A stretch of 64,000 nt of DNA from Pseudomonas marginalis (GCF_024169655.1 NZ_JALJWV010000001.1:4384001-4448000), one strand, 5' to 3'; counted from the first letter of the stretch, positions 15,816 through 24,951 are shown. The notes: generated by a model from the letters alone, not told the origin. Numbers and translations are program-made.

Positions 15816-18047
15816 TCAAATACGCCGTGCGGCGTAACGCTTGAGCATGCTCGGAACATCGAGAATCAATGCGATGCGACCGTCACCGGTGATGGTCGCA
15901 CCCGACATGCCCGGGGTTCCCTGCAGCATTTTGCCCAAAGGCTTGATGACGACCTCTTCCTGGCCGACCAGTTGATCGACGACAAAGCCGATGCGCTGGG
16001 TGCCCACGGAGAGAATCACCACATGGCCTTCGCGCTGCTCTTCATGGGCAGCCGAGGCGACCAGCCAGCGCTTGAGGTAGAACAGGGGCAACGCCTTGTC
16101 GCGCACGATCACCACTTCCTGGCCGTCCACCACGTTGGTGCGCGACAGGTCGAGGTGGAAGATTTCGTTGACGTTGACCAGCGGGAAGGCGAAGGCCTGG
16201 TTGCCCAGCATCACCATCAGGGTCGGCATGATCGCCAGGGTCAACGGCACCTTGATGACGATCTTCGAGCCCAGGCCCTTGGTCGAGTAGATATTGATCG
16301 AACCGTTGAGCTGGCTGATCTTGGTTTTCACCACGTCCATGCCCACGCCACGGCCCGACACGTCGGAAATCTCGGTCTTGGTCGAGAAGCCCGGGGCGAA
16401 GATCAGGTTGTAGCACTCGGTGTCGGTCAGGCGGTCGGCGGCGTCTTTGTCCATCACGCCACGCTTGACCGCGATACCCCGCAGGATCGCCGGGTCCATG
16501 CCTTTGCCGTCATCGGTGATCGACAGCAGGATATGGTCGCCCTCTTGCTCCGCCGCCAGAATCACCTTGCCGCCACGGGACTTGCCCGCGGCTTCGCGTT
16601 CTTCCGGGGTTTCTACGCCGTGGTCGACGGCGTTGCGCACCAAGTGGACCAGCGGGTCGGCCAGGGCCTCGACAAGGTTTTTGTCGAGGTCGGTTTCTTC
16701 ACCCACCAGTTCCAGGTTGATCTCTTTCTTGAGCTGACGTGCCAGGTCGCGAACCAGGCGCGGGAAGCGGCCGAAGACTTTCTTGATCGGCTGCATCCGC
16801 GTCTTCATCACTGCGGTCTGCAGGTCGGCGGTGACCACATCGAGGTTCGACACGGCCTTCTGCATGGCTTCGTCGCCGCTGCTCAAGCCCAGGCGCACCA
16901 GGCGGTTACGCACCAGCACCAGTTCGCCGACCATGTTCATGATGTCGTCCAGGCGCGCGGTATCCACGCGCACGGTGGTTTCGGCTTCACTGGCGGGCTT
17001 GTCGGCCACGGCCGCCGCTGGGGCTCGCGCGGGTGCGGGAGCAGCAGCTGGGGCCGGCGCAGGCTTGGCGGCAGCAGCAGGTGCTGCGGCTTTGGCCGGC
17101 GCTGGTTTGGCGGCTACCGGAGCGGCCGTCGCCGCTGCGGCCGGGGCCACTTCGGTGAACTTGCCCTTGCCGTGCAATTCGTCGAGCAACGCTTCGAATT
17201 CGTGATCGGAAATCAGCCCGTCGCCGGCAGGTGCTGCACTGGCAGCAGGTGCGGCGGCAGTCGCAGCGACTTCCGGCAAGGCATCGGCAGCAAAGGCGCC
17301 CTTGCCATGCAACTGGTCGAGCAAGGCTTCGAATTCGTCGTCGGTAATGTCGGTGCCGGCGGTGGCCGCCGGCGCTTGCGGCGCAGCGGTGGGGGCAACG
17401 GCGTCGGCGGCGAACTGGCCTTTGCCGTGCAACTGATCGAGCAGGGATTCAAATTCTGCGTCGGTAATATCTTCGCTGGTCGGCGCGGCGGGCGCAGCGA
17501 CTGCTGCAACTGCTGCAACTGCTTGCGGCGCTTCGGCTTCGGCCTTGACCGCATTGAGGGAGTCGAGCAGTTGCTCGAACTCGCTGTCGGTGACATCCAC
17601 TTCGGCTTCGACCACAGGCTCCGGAGCCGCTTCCACCACCGGCGCGGCCGAGGTGTCGGCAGGTTCAGCCAGGCGCGCCAGGGCGGCCAGCAGTTCCGGA
17701 GTGGCGGCGGTGATCGGGGCACGTTCGCGGACTTCGCTGAACATGCCGTTGACCGCATCCAGTGCTTCGAGAATCACGTCCATCAGCTCCGAATCAACGT
17801 GACGCTCACCCTTGCGCAGGATGTCGAACACGTTCTCGGCGATGTGGCAGCACTCCACCAGCTCATGGAGCTGGAGGAAGCCGGCGCCCCCTTTTACAGT
17901 GTGAAAACCGCGAAAAATTGCATTGAGCAGGTTCGCATCATCCGGTCGGCTTTCCAGCTCGACCAGTTGTTCGGACAGTTGCTCTAAAATTTCGCCGGCC
18001 TCTACAAGGAAATCCTGAAGGATTTCTTCATCGGCGCCGAAGCTCAT
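15816..18047 (-). CDS. cheA: Chemotaxis histidine kinase CheA
   Basis: 743 residues. Hpt (P1) domain at residues 1-105 with phospho-His49 in FHTVKGGAGF. Residues about 130-355 are an Ala/Pro/Glu-rich linker carrying four copies of an acidic EFExLLDxL motif, and no globular P2 domain is apparent. From residue 358 come the P3 dimerisation helices (RLDDIMNMVGELV), then the P4 HATPase with N box HLVRNAVDHGVE and G boxes DDGKGMD and GRGVGMDVV, then a P5 CheW-like domain to the end. It autophosphorylates and passes phosphate to CheY and CheB. The stop is followed by cheB 48 bp later. Confidence 0.94.
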   Translation of the reverse strand: MSFGADEEILQDFLVEAGEILEQLSEQLVELESRPDDANLLNAIFRGFHTVKGGAGFLQLHELVECCHIAENVFDILRKGERHVDSELMDVILEALDAVNGMFSEVRERAPITAATPELLAALARLAEPADTSAAPVVEAAPEPVVEAEVDVTDSEFEQLLDSLNAVKAEAEAPQAVAAVAAVAAPAAPTSEDITDAEFESLLDQLHGKGQFAADAVAPTAAPQAPAATAGTDITDDEFEALLDQLHGKGAFAADALPEVAATAAAPAASAAPAGDGLISDHEFEALLDELHGKGKFTEVAPAAAATAAPVAAKPAPAKAAAPAAAAKPAPAPAAAPAPARAPAAAVADKPASEAETTVRVDTARLDDIMNMVGELVLVRNRLVRLGLSSGDEAMQKAVSNLDVVTADLQTAVMKTRMQPIKKVFGRFPRLVRDLARQLKKEINLELVGEETDLDKNLVEALADPLVHLVRNAVDHGVETPEEREAAGKSRGGKVILAAEQEGDHILLSITDDGKGMDPAILRGIAVKRGVMDKDAADRLTDTECYNLIFAPGFSTKTEISDVSGRGVGMDVVKTKISQLNGSINIYSTKGLGSKIVIKVPLTLAIMPTLMVMLGNQAFAFPLVNVNEIFHLDLSRTNVVDGQEVVIVRDKALPLFYLKRWLVASAAHEEQREGHVVILSVGTQRIGFVVDQLVGQEEVVIKPLGKMLQGTPGMSGATITGDGRIALILDVPSMLKRYAARRI
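17163..17597 (-). repeat. Four-copy EFExLLDxL motif array in the CheA linker
   Basis: Codes for CheA residues 151-295. The copies centre on SEFEQLLDSL (155-164), AEFESLLDQL (197-206), DEFEALLDQL (237-246) and HEFEALLDEL (282-291). Each is preceded by D-I/V-T/S-D or ISD, and the last three are followed by HGKG. They are spaced by about 40-45 residues of Ala/Pro-rich sequence. The copies are similar in DNA as well as protein, which suggests duplication within the gene. Confidence 0.85.
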
Positions 18048-18058
18048 GGGTGTGCTCC

Positions 18059-18847
18059 TTAGAAGCCTAAACTGGATAACAGGTCATCTACGTCATCCTG
18101 ACCTGACATAACGTCTTCACGTTTATCGGCATGAATCTGCGGACCTTCACCCTTGGCGAGATGTTTTTGTGGATCTTTTTCCGAGAGGATCGCTTCGCGG
18201 TCATGTTCGATGCCGGCGAAACGATCGACTTGGCCTGCCATAAGCACCAATTTGAGCAAGTTGCTTTCCACTTCGGTGACCAATTGGGTCACGCGCTTGA
18301 TCACCTGACCGGTGAGGTCCTGGTAATCCTGGGCGAGCAGAATGTCATTGAGGTTGCTGGACACCGTGTGGTTGTCCTGTTCGCTGCGCGACAGGAAACC
18401 CTCGACCCGACGGGCCAACTCACGAAACTCCTCAGCCCCCACTTCCCGACGCATGAAACGGCCCCAGTCAACGCTGAGGGCCTGGGCTTCATTGGCCATG
18501 CCGTTGACCAGGGGCGTGGCGTTTTCCACCAGATCCATGGTGCGGTTAGCCGCCGCTTCAGTCAGCCTGACCACATAGGACAGGCGTTCAGTAGCATCGG
18601 TGATTTGCGAAATTTCTTCGGCCTGGGGCATGTGCGGGTCAATCTGAAAATTGACGATCGCACTGTGCAGCTCGCGCGTGAGCTTGCCCACTTCCTGATA
18701 CAGGCCGCGGTCACGGGTCTGGTTAAGCTCATGGATTAACTGCACCGCGTCGCCGAACTGGCCTTTTTCAAGGCTCTCGACGAGTTGGTGAGCATGCTTT
18801 TTCAGGGTCGACTCAAAGTCCCCCTGTGACGTTTCTTTATGCTCCAT
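18059..18847 (-). CDS. cheZ: Chemotaxis protein phosphatase CheZ
   Basis: 262 residues. A long four-helix bundle contains the catalytic block LLAQDYQDLTGQVIKRV near residue 170, with the Gln that activates water against CheY-phosphate. A flexible segment follows, and the protein ends in the CheY-docking peptide DDVDDLLSSLGF (residues 251-262). It terminates CheY signalling. It lies between cheY and cheA, 11 bp before cheA. Confidence 0.94.
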   Translation of the reverse strand: MEHKETSQGDFESTLKKHAHQLVESLEKGQFGDAVQLIHELNQTRDRGLYQEVGKLTRELHSAIVNFQIDPHMPQAEEISQITDATERLSYVVRLTEAAANRTMDLVENATPLVNGMANEAQALSVDWGRFMRREVGAEEFRELARRVEGFLSRSEQDNHTVSSNLNDILLAQDYQDLTGQVIKRVTQLVTEVESNLLKLVLMAGQVDRFAGIEHDREAILSEKDPQKHLAKGEGPQIHADKREDVMSGQDDVDDLLSSLGF

Positions 18848-18865
18848 AGCTCCCCCGCGATGGCA

Positions 18866-19240
18866 TTAGCCGTGGATGCGTTCGAAGATTTTTTCGATCT
18901 TCTCTTTCAAGGCCAATGCAGTGAATGGCTTGACCACGTAGCCGTTGACCCCGGCCTGGGCGGCTTCGATGATCTGCTCACGCTTGGCTTCGGCGGTCAC
19001 CATCAACACGGGAAGAGTGCGCAGTTTTTCATCGGCGCGCACATGACGTAGCAAGTCGATACCGGTCATGCCGGGCATGTTCCAGTCGGTTACCAGAAAG
19101 TCGATGCTCCCGCTGTTGAGGATCGGAATCGCCGTAAGGCCGTCATCCGCCTCGACCGTGTTGGTGAACCCAAGGTCACGCAACAGGTTTTTTATGATCC
19201 GCCGCATCGTTGAGAAGTCATCAACGATGAGGATTTTCAT
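18866..19240 (-). CDS. cheY: Chemotaxis response regulator CheY
   Basis: 124 residues from the ATG at 19240 (MKILIVDDFSTMRR), the usual start of Pseudomonas CheY. A GGAGG at about 19256-19260 is better placed for an in-frame TTG at 19252, which would add four residues, so the exact start is open. Single receiver domain: acidic pair VDD, phosphoacceptor Asp52 in VTDWNMPGM, Thr in MVTAEA, Lys in YVVKPF. Phospho-CheY binds FliM/FliN to change rotation. It is the first gene of the che run. Confidence 0.94.
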   Translation of the reverse strand: MKILIVDDFSTMRRIIKNLLRDLGFTNTVEADDGLTAIPILNSGSIDFLVTDWNMPGMTGIDLLRHVRADEKLRTLPVLMVTAEAKREQIIEAAQAGVNGYVVKPFTALALKEKIEKIFERIHG

Positions 19241-19386
19241 GTTCTTGTCCAATTCGACCTCCAAGCAGTCTTAAACGCGCCCAGCACCTGGACGCGCCAT
19301 TTCAATCAACAGGCGTTACACAAAAAGGACTGCCCAGGGCACCACGAAACTCACCCGCGAAGACCAGGGCCCTCACGGTAGTGTTT

Positions 19387-19404
19387 GCAGTGTCCCCACA
19401 CTGC
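19387..19404. repeat. Hairpin immediately after the fliA stop
   Basis: Arms GCAGTGT and ACACTGC around CCCC, four bases past the fliA stop. There is no T-run, so it would be at most a partial terminator or an mRNA 3' stabiliser between fliA and cheY. The 167 bp between fliA and cheY contains no other clear element. Confidence 0.4.
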
Positions 19405-19407
19405 CTG

Positions 19408-20148
19408 TCAGCGCGCGCGCCATTCTCCCAGGCGTCCCCGCAAGCGGGCTGCGCACTGGCTGTGCAGTTGGCTGACACGCGATTCGCTGACCCCCAGGAC
19501 CTCACCGATTTCCTTGAGGTTCAGCTCTTCGTCGTAGTACAGCGCCAACACCAGTCGCTCACGCTCCGGCAAATTGGCAATCGCGTCCGCCAGCGCCCCC
19601 TGAAAGCGTTCATCTTCCAGGTCACGCGACGGCTCGAGATGAGTACTCGCGCCATCCTCGTGCAGCCCTTCGTGTTCGCCGTCCTGCAACAGGTCGTCGA
19701 AACTGAACAGGCGGCTGCCCAAGGTATCGTTCAAAATCCCGTAATAATCGTCGAGACTCAATTGGAGTTCGGCCGCAACCTCGTGATCTTTAGCGTCGCG
19801 ACCGGTTTTTGCTTCAATTGCACGAATTGCGTCACTGACCATGCGCGTATTGCGGTGTACCGAACGCGGCGCCCAATCCCCTTTACGCACTTCATCGAGC
19901 ATCGCGCCACGGATACGGATACCCGCATACGTCTCGAAACTCGCACCTTTGCTCGCGTCGTATTTGGTCGACACTTCGAGCAGGCCGATCATGCCGGCCT
20001 GGATCAAGTCTTCGACCTGGACGCTGGCGGGCAGGCGTGCCAGCAAGTGATAAGCAATGCGCTTGACCAGGGGCGCATAGCGCTCGATCAATTCACCTTG
20101 GCAGTCACGTGCCGATTTCTTGTAAAGGTTATAGCCGCTGGCTGTCAT
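19408..20148 (-). CDS. fliA: Flagellar sigma factor FliA (sigma-28)
   Basis: 246 residues from the ATG at 20148, which overlaps the fleN stop (ATGA). The much longer open frame to 20334 is only the shadow of fleN. Region 2 (VEDLIQAGMIGLLEV, then YAGIRIRGAMLDEVRK), region 3, and region 4 with NLKEIGEVLGVSESRVSQL are complete. It directs RNA polymerase to late flagellar genes; matching sigma-28 promoters are seen in front of fliC and cheV. Its anti-sigma factor gene flgM is not in the window. Confidence 0.95.
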   Translation of the reverse strand: MTASGYNLYKKSARDCQGELIERYAPLVKRIAYHLLARLPASVQVEDLIQAGMIGLLEVSTKYDASKGASFETYAGIRIRGAMLDEVRKGDWAPRSVHRNTRMVSDAIRAIEAKTGRDAKDHEVAAELQLSLDDYYGILNDTLGSRLFSFDDLLQDGEHEGLHEDGASTHLEPSRDLEDERFQGALADAIANLPERERLVLALYYDEELNLKEIGEVLGVSESRVSQLHSQCAARLRGRLGEWRAR

Positions 20149-20978
20149 AGCACCGGTCCTGCGCTCGTCTGATGCACCAATCGCTCGACGAAAAACTCCA
20201 GATGCCCCCGTGGGTTGGCGGGCAATGGCCAGGTATCGACCTTCTGAGCAATAGCCTTGAACGCCAAGGCGCATTTCGAACGAGGGAACGCTTCGTAGAC
20301 TGCACGCTGCTTTTGCACAGCCTTGCGTACACACTCGTCATAGGGAACTGCGCCGACGTATTGTAAGGCGACATCGAGAAAGCGATCTGTGACCTTGGTC
20401 AACTTGGCGAACAGGTTGCGCCCTTCCTGCGGGCTCTGGGCCATATTGGCCAGCACGCGGAAGCGGTTCATGCCGTAGTCACGATTCAGTAGTTTGATCA
20501 GGGCGTAGGCGTCGGTGATCGAGGTGGGTTCATCGCAGACCACCAGCAGGACTTCTTGCGCGGCGCGCACGAAGCTGACCACGGACTCGCCGATCCCGGC
20601 GGCGGTGTCGATCACCAGCACGTCGAGGTTGTCGCCGATATCGCTGAACGCCTGAATCAGGCCGGCATGCTGCGCCGGGCTCAGGTGGACCATGCTCTGA
20701 GTGCCCGAGGCGGCCGGCACGATGCGGATGCCTCCAGGGCCTTGCAGCAGCACATCGCGCAGCTCACAGCGGCCCTCGATCACATCGGCGAGGGTATGTT
20801 TGGGCGTGAGCCCCAGCAAAACGTCGACGTTCGCCAATCCCAGGTCAGCATCCAGCAGCATGACACGACGGCCAAGCTCTGCCAGGGCCAGGGACAAATT
20901 CACTGACACGTTAGTTTTCCCGACGCCACCTTTGCCGCCGGTCACCGCGATCACCTGTACGGGATGCATGCTGCCCAT
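20145..20978 (-). CDS. fleN: Flagellar number regulator FleN (FlhG), MinD-like ATPase
   Basis: 277 residues starting MGSMHPVQVIAVTGGKGGVGKTN. It has the deviant Walker A GGKGGVGKT, LLDADLGLANVD, and LVIDTAAGIGESV as the MinD-family switch motifs. FleN restrains FleQ and limits flagella to the pole and to few copies, together with FlhF. The order flhF-fleN-fliA is standard for polar flagellates. Confidence 0.94.
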   Translation of the reverse strand: MGSMHPVQVIAVTGGKGGVGKTNVSVNLSLALAELGRRVMLLDADLGLANVDVLLGLTPKHTLADVIEGRCELRDVLLQGPGGIRIVPAASGTQSMVHLSPAQHAGLIQAFSDIGDNLDVLVIDTAAGIGESVVSFVRAAQEVLLVVCDEPTSITDAYALIKLLNRDYGMNRFRVLANMAQSPQEGRNLFAKLTKVTDRFLDVALQYVGAVPYDECVRKAVQKQRAVYEAFPRSKCALAFKAIAQKVDTWPLPANPRGHLEFFVERLVHQTSAGPVL

Positions 20979-21083
20979 TTTATTTCTTTACCTTGTCTTG
21001 CTTAGACGCAGGCTACATGGGTTGGCCGCGTGAATCGCTGCAGACCATCGATGTAGATACAATTCAGGGTGTTCATGCTGACC

Positions 21084-22400
21084 TCAACCCACCCGTTTTG
21101 CCGGGTTGTGGTAAAGGTCAGCGAACATATCGGCCATCGCTTCCTCGCTAGGCTCTTCTTGCATTTGCACGCTGACGGCACGGCTGACCAACTGATGACG
21201 GCGCGGCAGATGCAAATCATCTGGAATCCGCGGCCCGTCGGTCAGGTAGGCGACCGGAAGTTCATGACTGATCGCCAGGCTCAACACCTCACCCAGGCTC
21301 GCGGTTTCATCGAGCTTGGTGAGGATGCATCCGGCCAGGCCACAGCGCTTGTAGCTATGGTACGCAGCGGTAAGAACTTGTTTTTGGCTGGTGGTTGCAA
21401 GCACCAGGTAATTTTTCGACTTGATACCACGCCCGGCCAGGCTTTCCAGTTGCATGCGCAACGCCGGGTCGCTGGCTTGCAGGCCGGCGGTATCGATCAA
21501 CACCACACGCTTGCGCAGCAACGGATCGAGGGCGTTGGCCAGGGACTGGCCCGGGTCAACGTGGGTCACCGACACATTGAGGATACGGCCCAGGGTCTTG
21601 AGCTGCTCCTGGGCACCGATGCGGTAGCTGTCCATGCTCACCAGCGCGATATTCTGGGCGCCGTACTTGAGCACGTAACGCGCGGCCAGCTTGGCCAGGG
21701 TGGTGGTCTTGCCCATGCCGGCAGGGCCGACCATGGCGATCACGCCACCCTCTTCCAGGGGTTCGATTTCCGGGGTCACGATCATCCGCGCCAGGTGGGC
21801 CAGCAACATGCGCCAGGCCTGGCGAGGTTCTTCGATTTCGGTGGTCAGCGCCAGCAGGTCGCGGGACAACGGGCCGGACAGGCCGATGCGTTGCAGGCGA
21901 CGCCACAGGTTGGCCTGTTGCGGTTTGCTGCCCTGCAGTTGGGTCCACGCCAGCGAGCCAAGCTGCACTTCCAGCAGCTCACGCAGGCCGTTGAGTTCAA
22001 AACGCATCGAATCGAACACACGCTGGTCGACTGCGGCGGCCGGGGCTGGCGCGGCAGGACGCGGCGGTTCGATGAACGTCGGCTCGATCAACGGCTCGGC
22101 GGCGGTCAGCGGCAGGCCGGCGAACAACTGGCGATTGGTGGTCGCATCACTGTCGCCACGCATGCTCAGTTCGGCCTGGGCCGAGACAATGCGCGAGGCC
22201 GTCTTGCGCAGCTCGTCTTCAAGCTCCATGTTCGGGACACGCGGGGCCAGCGCCGAAGGGGTGTAATCCAGGGCAGCCGTCAGCTCGACACCGCCGGCAA
22301 TACGACGGTTACCGATAATCGCAGCGTCGGCGCCCAGCTCGTCACGTACCAGTTTCATGGCCTGACGCATATCGGCGGCGAAAAAACGCTTTACTTGCAT
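21084..22400 (-). CDS. flhF: Flagellar polar localisation GTPase FlhF
   Basis: 438 residues. The N-terminal basic/variable B domain (residues 1-140) begins MQVKRFFAADMRQAM. The SRP-type N domain follows, then the G domain with G1 GPAGMGKTTTLAKLAARY, the VSMDSYRIGAQEQL motif, VLIDTAGL and LTKLDETASLGE. It recruits early flagellar components to the pole. It lies 11 bp after flhA and 105 bp before fleN. Confidence 0.95.
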   Translation of the reverse strand: MQVKRFFAADMRQAMKLVRDELGADAAIIGNRRIAGGVELTAALDYTPSALAPRVPNMELEDELRKTASRIVSAQAELSMRGDSDATTNRQLFAGLPLTAAEPLIEPTFIEPPRPAAPAPAAAVDQRVFDSMRFELNGLRELLEVQLGSLAWTQLQGSKPQQANLWRRLQRIGLSGPLSRDLLALTTEIEEPRQAWRMLLAHLARMIVTPEIEPLEEGGVIAMVGPAGMGKTTTLAKLAARYVLKYGAQNIALVSMDSYRIGAQEQLKTLGRILNVSVTHVDPGQSLANALDPLLRKRVVLIDTAGLQASDPALRMQLESLAGRGIKSKNYLVLATTSQKQVLTAAYHSYKRCGLAGCILTKLDETASLGEVLSLAISHELPVAYLTDGPRIPDDLHLPRRHQLVSRAVSVQMQEEPSEEAMADMFADLYHNPAKRVG

Positions 22401-22411
22401 AACCCACTACC

Positions 22412-24544
22412 TCAGCCGTTGGGCCCTACTGTCGCGACGATAGTCACTTGCTTGTTGTCAGGGATTTCCTGATAAGCCAAAACGTGCAAATTCGGCACTG
22501 CCAGGCGTCCAAACCGCGACAACATCGCTCGGACCGGACCTGCCACCAGCAGAATCACCGGTTGGCCCTGCATTTCCTGGCGCTGTGCGGCGTCGATCAA
22601 CGAACGCTGCAGTTTTTCAGCCATGCTTGGCTCCAGCAGAACGCCCTCTTCCTGACCTTGTCCTGCCTTCTGAATACTATTGAGCAATATTTGTTCCAAC
22701 CTTGACTCCAAGGTGATCACAGGCAGCTCAGACTCAACCCCTACAATGCTTTGCACGATAGCGCGGGACAATCCGACGCGCACCGCAGCCACCAGGGCGG
22801 CGGTATCTTGACTCTTGGCGGCATTGTTGGCGATGGCCTCGGCGATGCTGCGAATGTCGCGCACCGGCACTTGTTCGGACAGCAGCGCCTGCAGCACTTT
22901 GAGCAATTGCGACAGCGACAGCACGCCCGGCACCAGCTCTTCGGCGAGTTTTGGCGACGCCTTGGCCAGCAACCCCATTAATTGCTGGACTTCTTCGTGG
23001 CCGATCAGCTCGTGGGAGTGCTTGTACAGAATCTGGTTGAGGTGCGTGGCGACCACGGTGCTGGCGTCCACCACCGTGTACCCGAGGGACTGCGCCTGGC
23101 TGCGCTGGCTGACTTCGATCCAGACCGCCTCCAGACCAAAAGCCGGATCTTTGGCGGTTATACCGTTCAGCGTGCCGAACACCTGGCCTGGGTTGATCGC
23201 CAGCTCGCGGTCGGGGTAGATCTCGGCTTCGGCGAGGATCACGCCCATCAGGGTCAGGCGGTAGGCGCTGGGGGCCAGGTCGAGGTTGTCGCGGATATGC
23301 ACGGTGGGCATCAGGAAGCCCAGATCCTGGGACAGCTTCTTGCGCACACCCTTGATCCGCGCGAGCAATTGGCCGCCCTGGTTGCGGTCGACCAATGGAA
23401 TCAGGCGGTAGCCGACTTCCAGGCCGATCATGTCGATCGGGGTCACATCGTCCCAGCCCAACTCCTTGGTTTCCTGGGCGCGGGCCGGCGACGGCAGCAG
23501 TTCCTGCTGACGCGCGATTTCTTGCTGGGCAGTCACTTTGATCACGTTCTGCTTTTTCCAGAACAGGTAGGCGCCGCCGCCGGCCAAAGCCGCCATGCTC
23601 AAGAACGAGACGTGGGGCATGCCGGGCACAAGGCCCATGATCGCCATGATGCCTGCCGCCACGGCCAGGGCCTTGGGCGAGGCAAACATCTGCCGGCTGA
23701 TCTGCTTGCCCATGTCTTCGGAGCCCGACGCACGGGTCACCATGATCGCCGCAGCTGTGGATAACAACAGTGATGGCAATTGCGCCACTAAACCGTCACC
23801 AATGGTCAGCAAGGCGTAGACCTTGCCCGCATCGCCAAAGGTCATGCCGTGCTGGAAGATCCCGACCGCCATGCCGCCGATCAGGTTGATGAACAGAATC
23901 AACAGGCCGGCGATGGCATCGCCGCGCACGAATTTGCTGGCACCGTCCATGGAACCGTAGAACTCGGCTTCCTGAGCCACTTCCAAGCGGCGCGACTTGG
24001 CCTGGTTCTGGTCGATCAGGCCGGCGTTGAGGTCGGCGTCGATGGCCATCTGTTTGCCGGGCATGGCATCGAGGGTAAAGCGCGCGCTCACCTCGGAAAT
24101 CCGCCCGGCGCCCTTGGTCACCACCACGAAGTTGATGATCATCAGGATCGCGAACACCACGATACCGACCACGTAGTTACCGCCGATCACCACCTCACCG
24201 AAGGCCTGGATCACCTTACCCGCGGCGGCGTGACCGTCCTGGCCGTTGAGCATCACCACCCGCGTGGACGCCACGTTCAGCGCCAACCGCAGCAGCGTGG
24301 CGATCAGCAGGATGGTCGGAAAGACCGCAAAGTCGAGCGGCCGCAGGGCATAGACGCAGACCAGCAACACGACGACGGACAAGGCAATGTTGAAGGTGAA
24401 GAACACGTCGAGCAGGAACGGCGGTATTGGCAACATCATCATTGCCAGCATCACCAGCAACAACAACGGCACACCCAGATTGCCCCGCGACAAGTCAGTC
24501 AGGGTGCCACGGGCCGTGTTGAGCATTTGAGAGCGATCTACCAC
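22412..24544 (-). CDS. flhA: Flagellar export gate protein FlhA
   Basis: 710 residues from a GTG at 24544, chosen because AGGA lies six bases upstream and because the family conserves an (M/V)DR(T/S)Q start. The open frame reaches a TTG at 24571. Eight membrane helices in the first 330 residues include the conserved cytoplasmic FHIPEP loop region (ISEVSARFTLDAMPGKQMAID). The C-terminal half is the cytosolic substrate-chaperone docking domain. It forms the nonameric gate of the flagellar type III export apparatus. A sigma-54 element lies 64 bp upstream. Confidence 0.95.
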   Translation of the reverse strand: MVDRSQMLNTARGTLTDLSRGNLGVPLLLLVMLAMMMLPIPPFLLDVFFTFNIALSVVVLLVCVYALRPLDFAVFPTILLIATLLRLALNVASTRVVMLNGQDGHAAAGKVIQAFGEVVIGGNYVVGIVVFAILMIINFVVVTKGAGRISEVSARFTLDAMPGKQMAIDADLNAGLIDQNQAKSRRLEVAQEAEFYGSMDGASKFVRGDAIAGLLILFINLIGGMAVGIFQHGMTFGDAGKVYALLTIGDGLVAQLPSLLLSTAAAIMVTRASGSEDMGKQISRQMFASPKALAVAAGIMAIMGLVPGMPHVSFLSMAALAGGGAYLFWKKQNVIKVTAQQEIARQQELLPSPARAQETKELGWDDVTPIDMIGLEVGYRLIPLVDRNQGGQLLARIKGVRKKLSQDLGFLMPTVHIRDNLDLAPSAYRLTLMGVILAEAEIYPDRELAINPGQVFGTLNGITAKDPAFGLEAVWIEVSQRSQAQSLGYTVVDASTVVATHLNQILYKHSHELIGHEEVQQLMGLLAKASPKLAEELVPGVLSLSQLLKVLQALLSEQVPVRDIRSIAEAIANNAAKSQDTAALVAAVRVGLSRAIVQSIVGVESELPVITLESRLEQILLNSIQKAGQGQEEGVLLEPSMAEKLQRSLIDAAQRQEMQGQPVILLVAGPVRAMLSRFGRLAVPNLHVLAYQEIPDNKQVTIVATVGPNG

Positions 24545-24607
24545 CGGTATTCCTCGCGTTCCTTGAAGCAAAGTTTTGACGCCAGAGGGCGTCCTGAAGG
24601 CGGTATT

Positions 24608-24622
24608 GCAAGAAGCCTTCCA
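24608..24622 (-). promoter_or_regulatory. Sigma-54 promoter of flhA
   Basis: Minus strand TGGAAGG-CTTC-TTGC followed by A: GG (-24) and GC (-12) at exact spacing, 64 bp before the flhA GTG. FleQ/sigma-54 control of flhA-flhF-fleN is known in Pseudomonas. Confidence 0.7.
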
Positions 24623-24663
24623 ACTTTTGCGTGAGGTCGCAGATCCCTTATGACGAGGACTGA

Positions 24664-24894
24664 CTGACGGACGAGCAGGTCGGGGATCAACTGATTCAAA
24701 TGACCGAAGACCTGCTGGCAGGCCTCAGCGAAACACTTGCTTGAGCCAATGGATTGCTCAATGACTTTTCGTTTGAGCAGGAAGGGATTCGACGCGAGGG
24801 GGCACGAGGAATTGCACAATTAGTCGAACTGGCCCAGTTACTGGCAGAGCGGGCGCTCAATAGCACCACCGGTGGAACGATCGCGGGCACTTAA
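24664..24894 (+). pseudogene. Remnant of a small helical protein gene, interrupted by an in-frame TGA
   Basis: One frame reads with natural amphipathic composition on both sides of a single stop (TGA at 24742-24744): TEDLLAGLSETLA before it and IAQLVELAQLLAERALNS after it, ending at TAA 24892. No start codon with a ribosome-binding site is visible. The pattern (short helices, LVEL-LLAERAL end) recalls the small DUF3077/DUF6124-type proteins common in Pseudomonas, but that resemblance is from memory and weak. Confidence 0.5.
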
Positions 24895-24951
24895 CGACCT
24901 GATGGTGGATCGCTCCGACGCTCTGCGTGGGAACGATCAAACCAGCCGACG

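Larger units (their letters stand above)
24545..24951. other. Non-coding gap between flhA and the cold-shock genes
   Basis: 407 bp with no intact gene. It holds the flhA sigma-54 promoter (24608-24622) and a broken plus-strand reading frame (24664-24894). Minus-strand ORFs here (for example 24538-24819) are shadows without ribosome-binding sites. Confidence 0.6.

Noticed and set aside
15972..17987. 671-residue plus-strand ORF opposite cheA
   Set aside because: Complete shadow of cheA; His/Gly-rich composition is typical of antisense frames in GC-rich genes, with no family match.
24571..24587. TGGCGTC...TTTGC on the minus strand near the flhA start, considered as a sigma-54 promoter
   Set aside because: GG-to-GC distance is two bases too long; the element at 24608-24622 has exact spacing.
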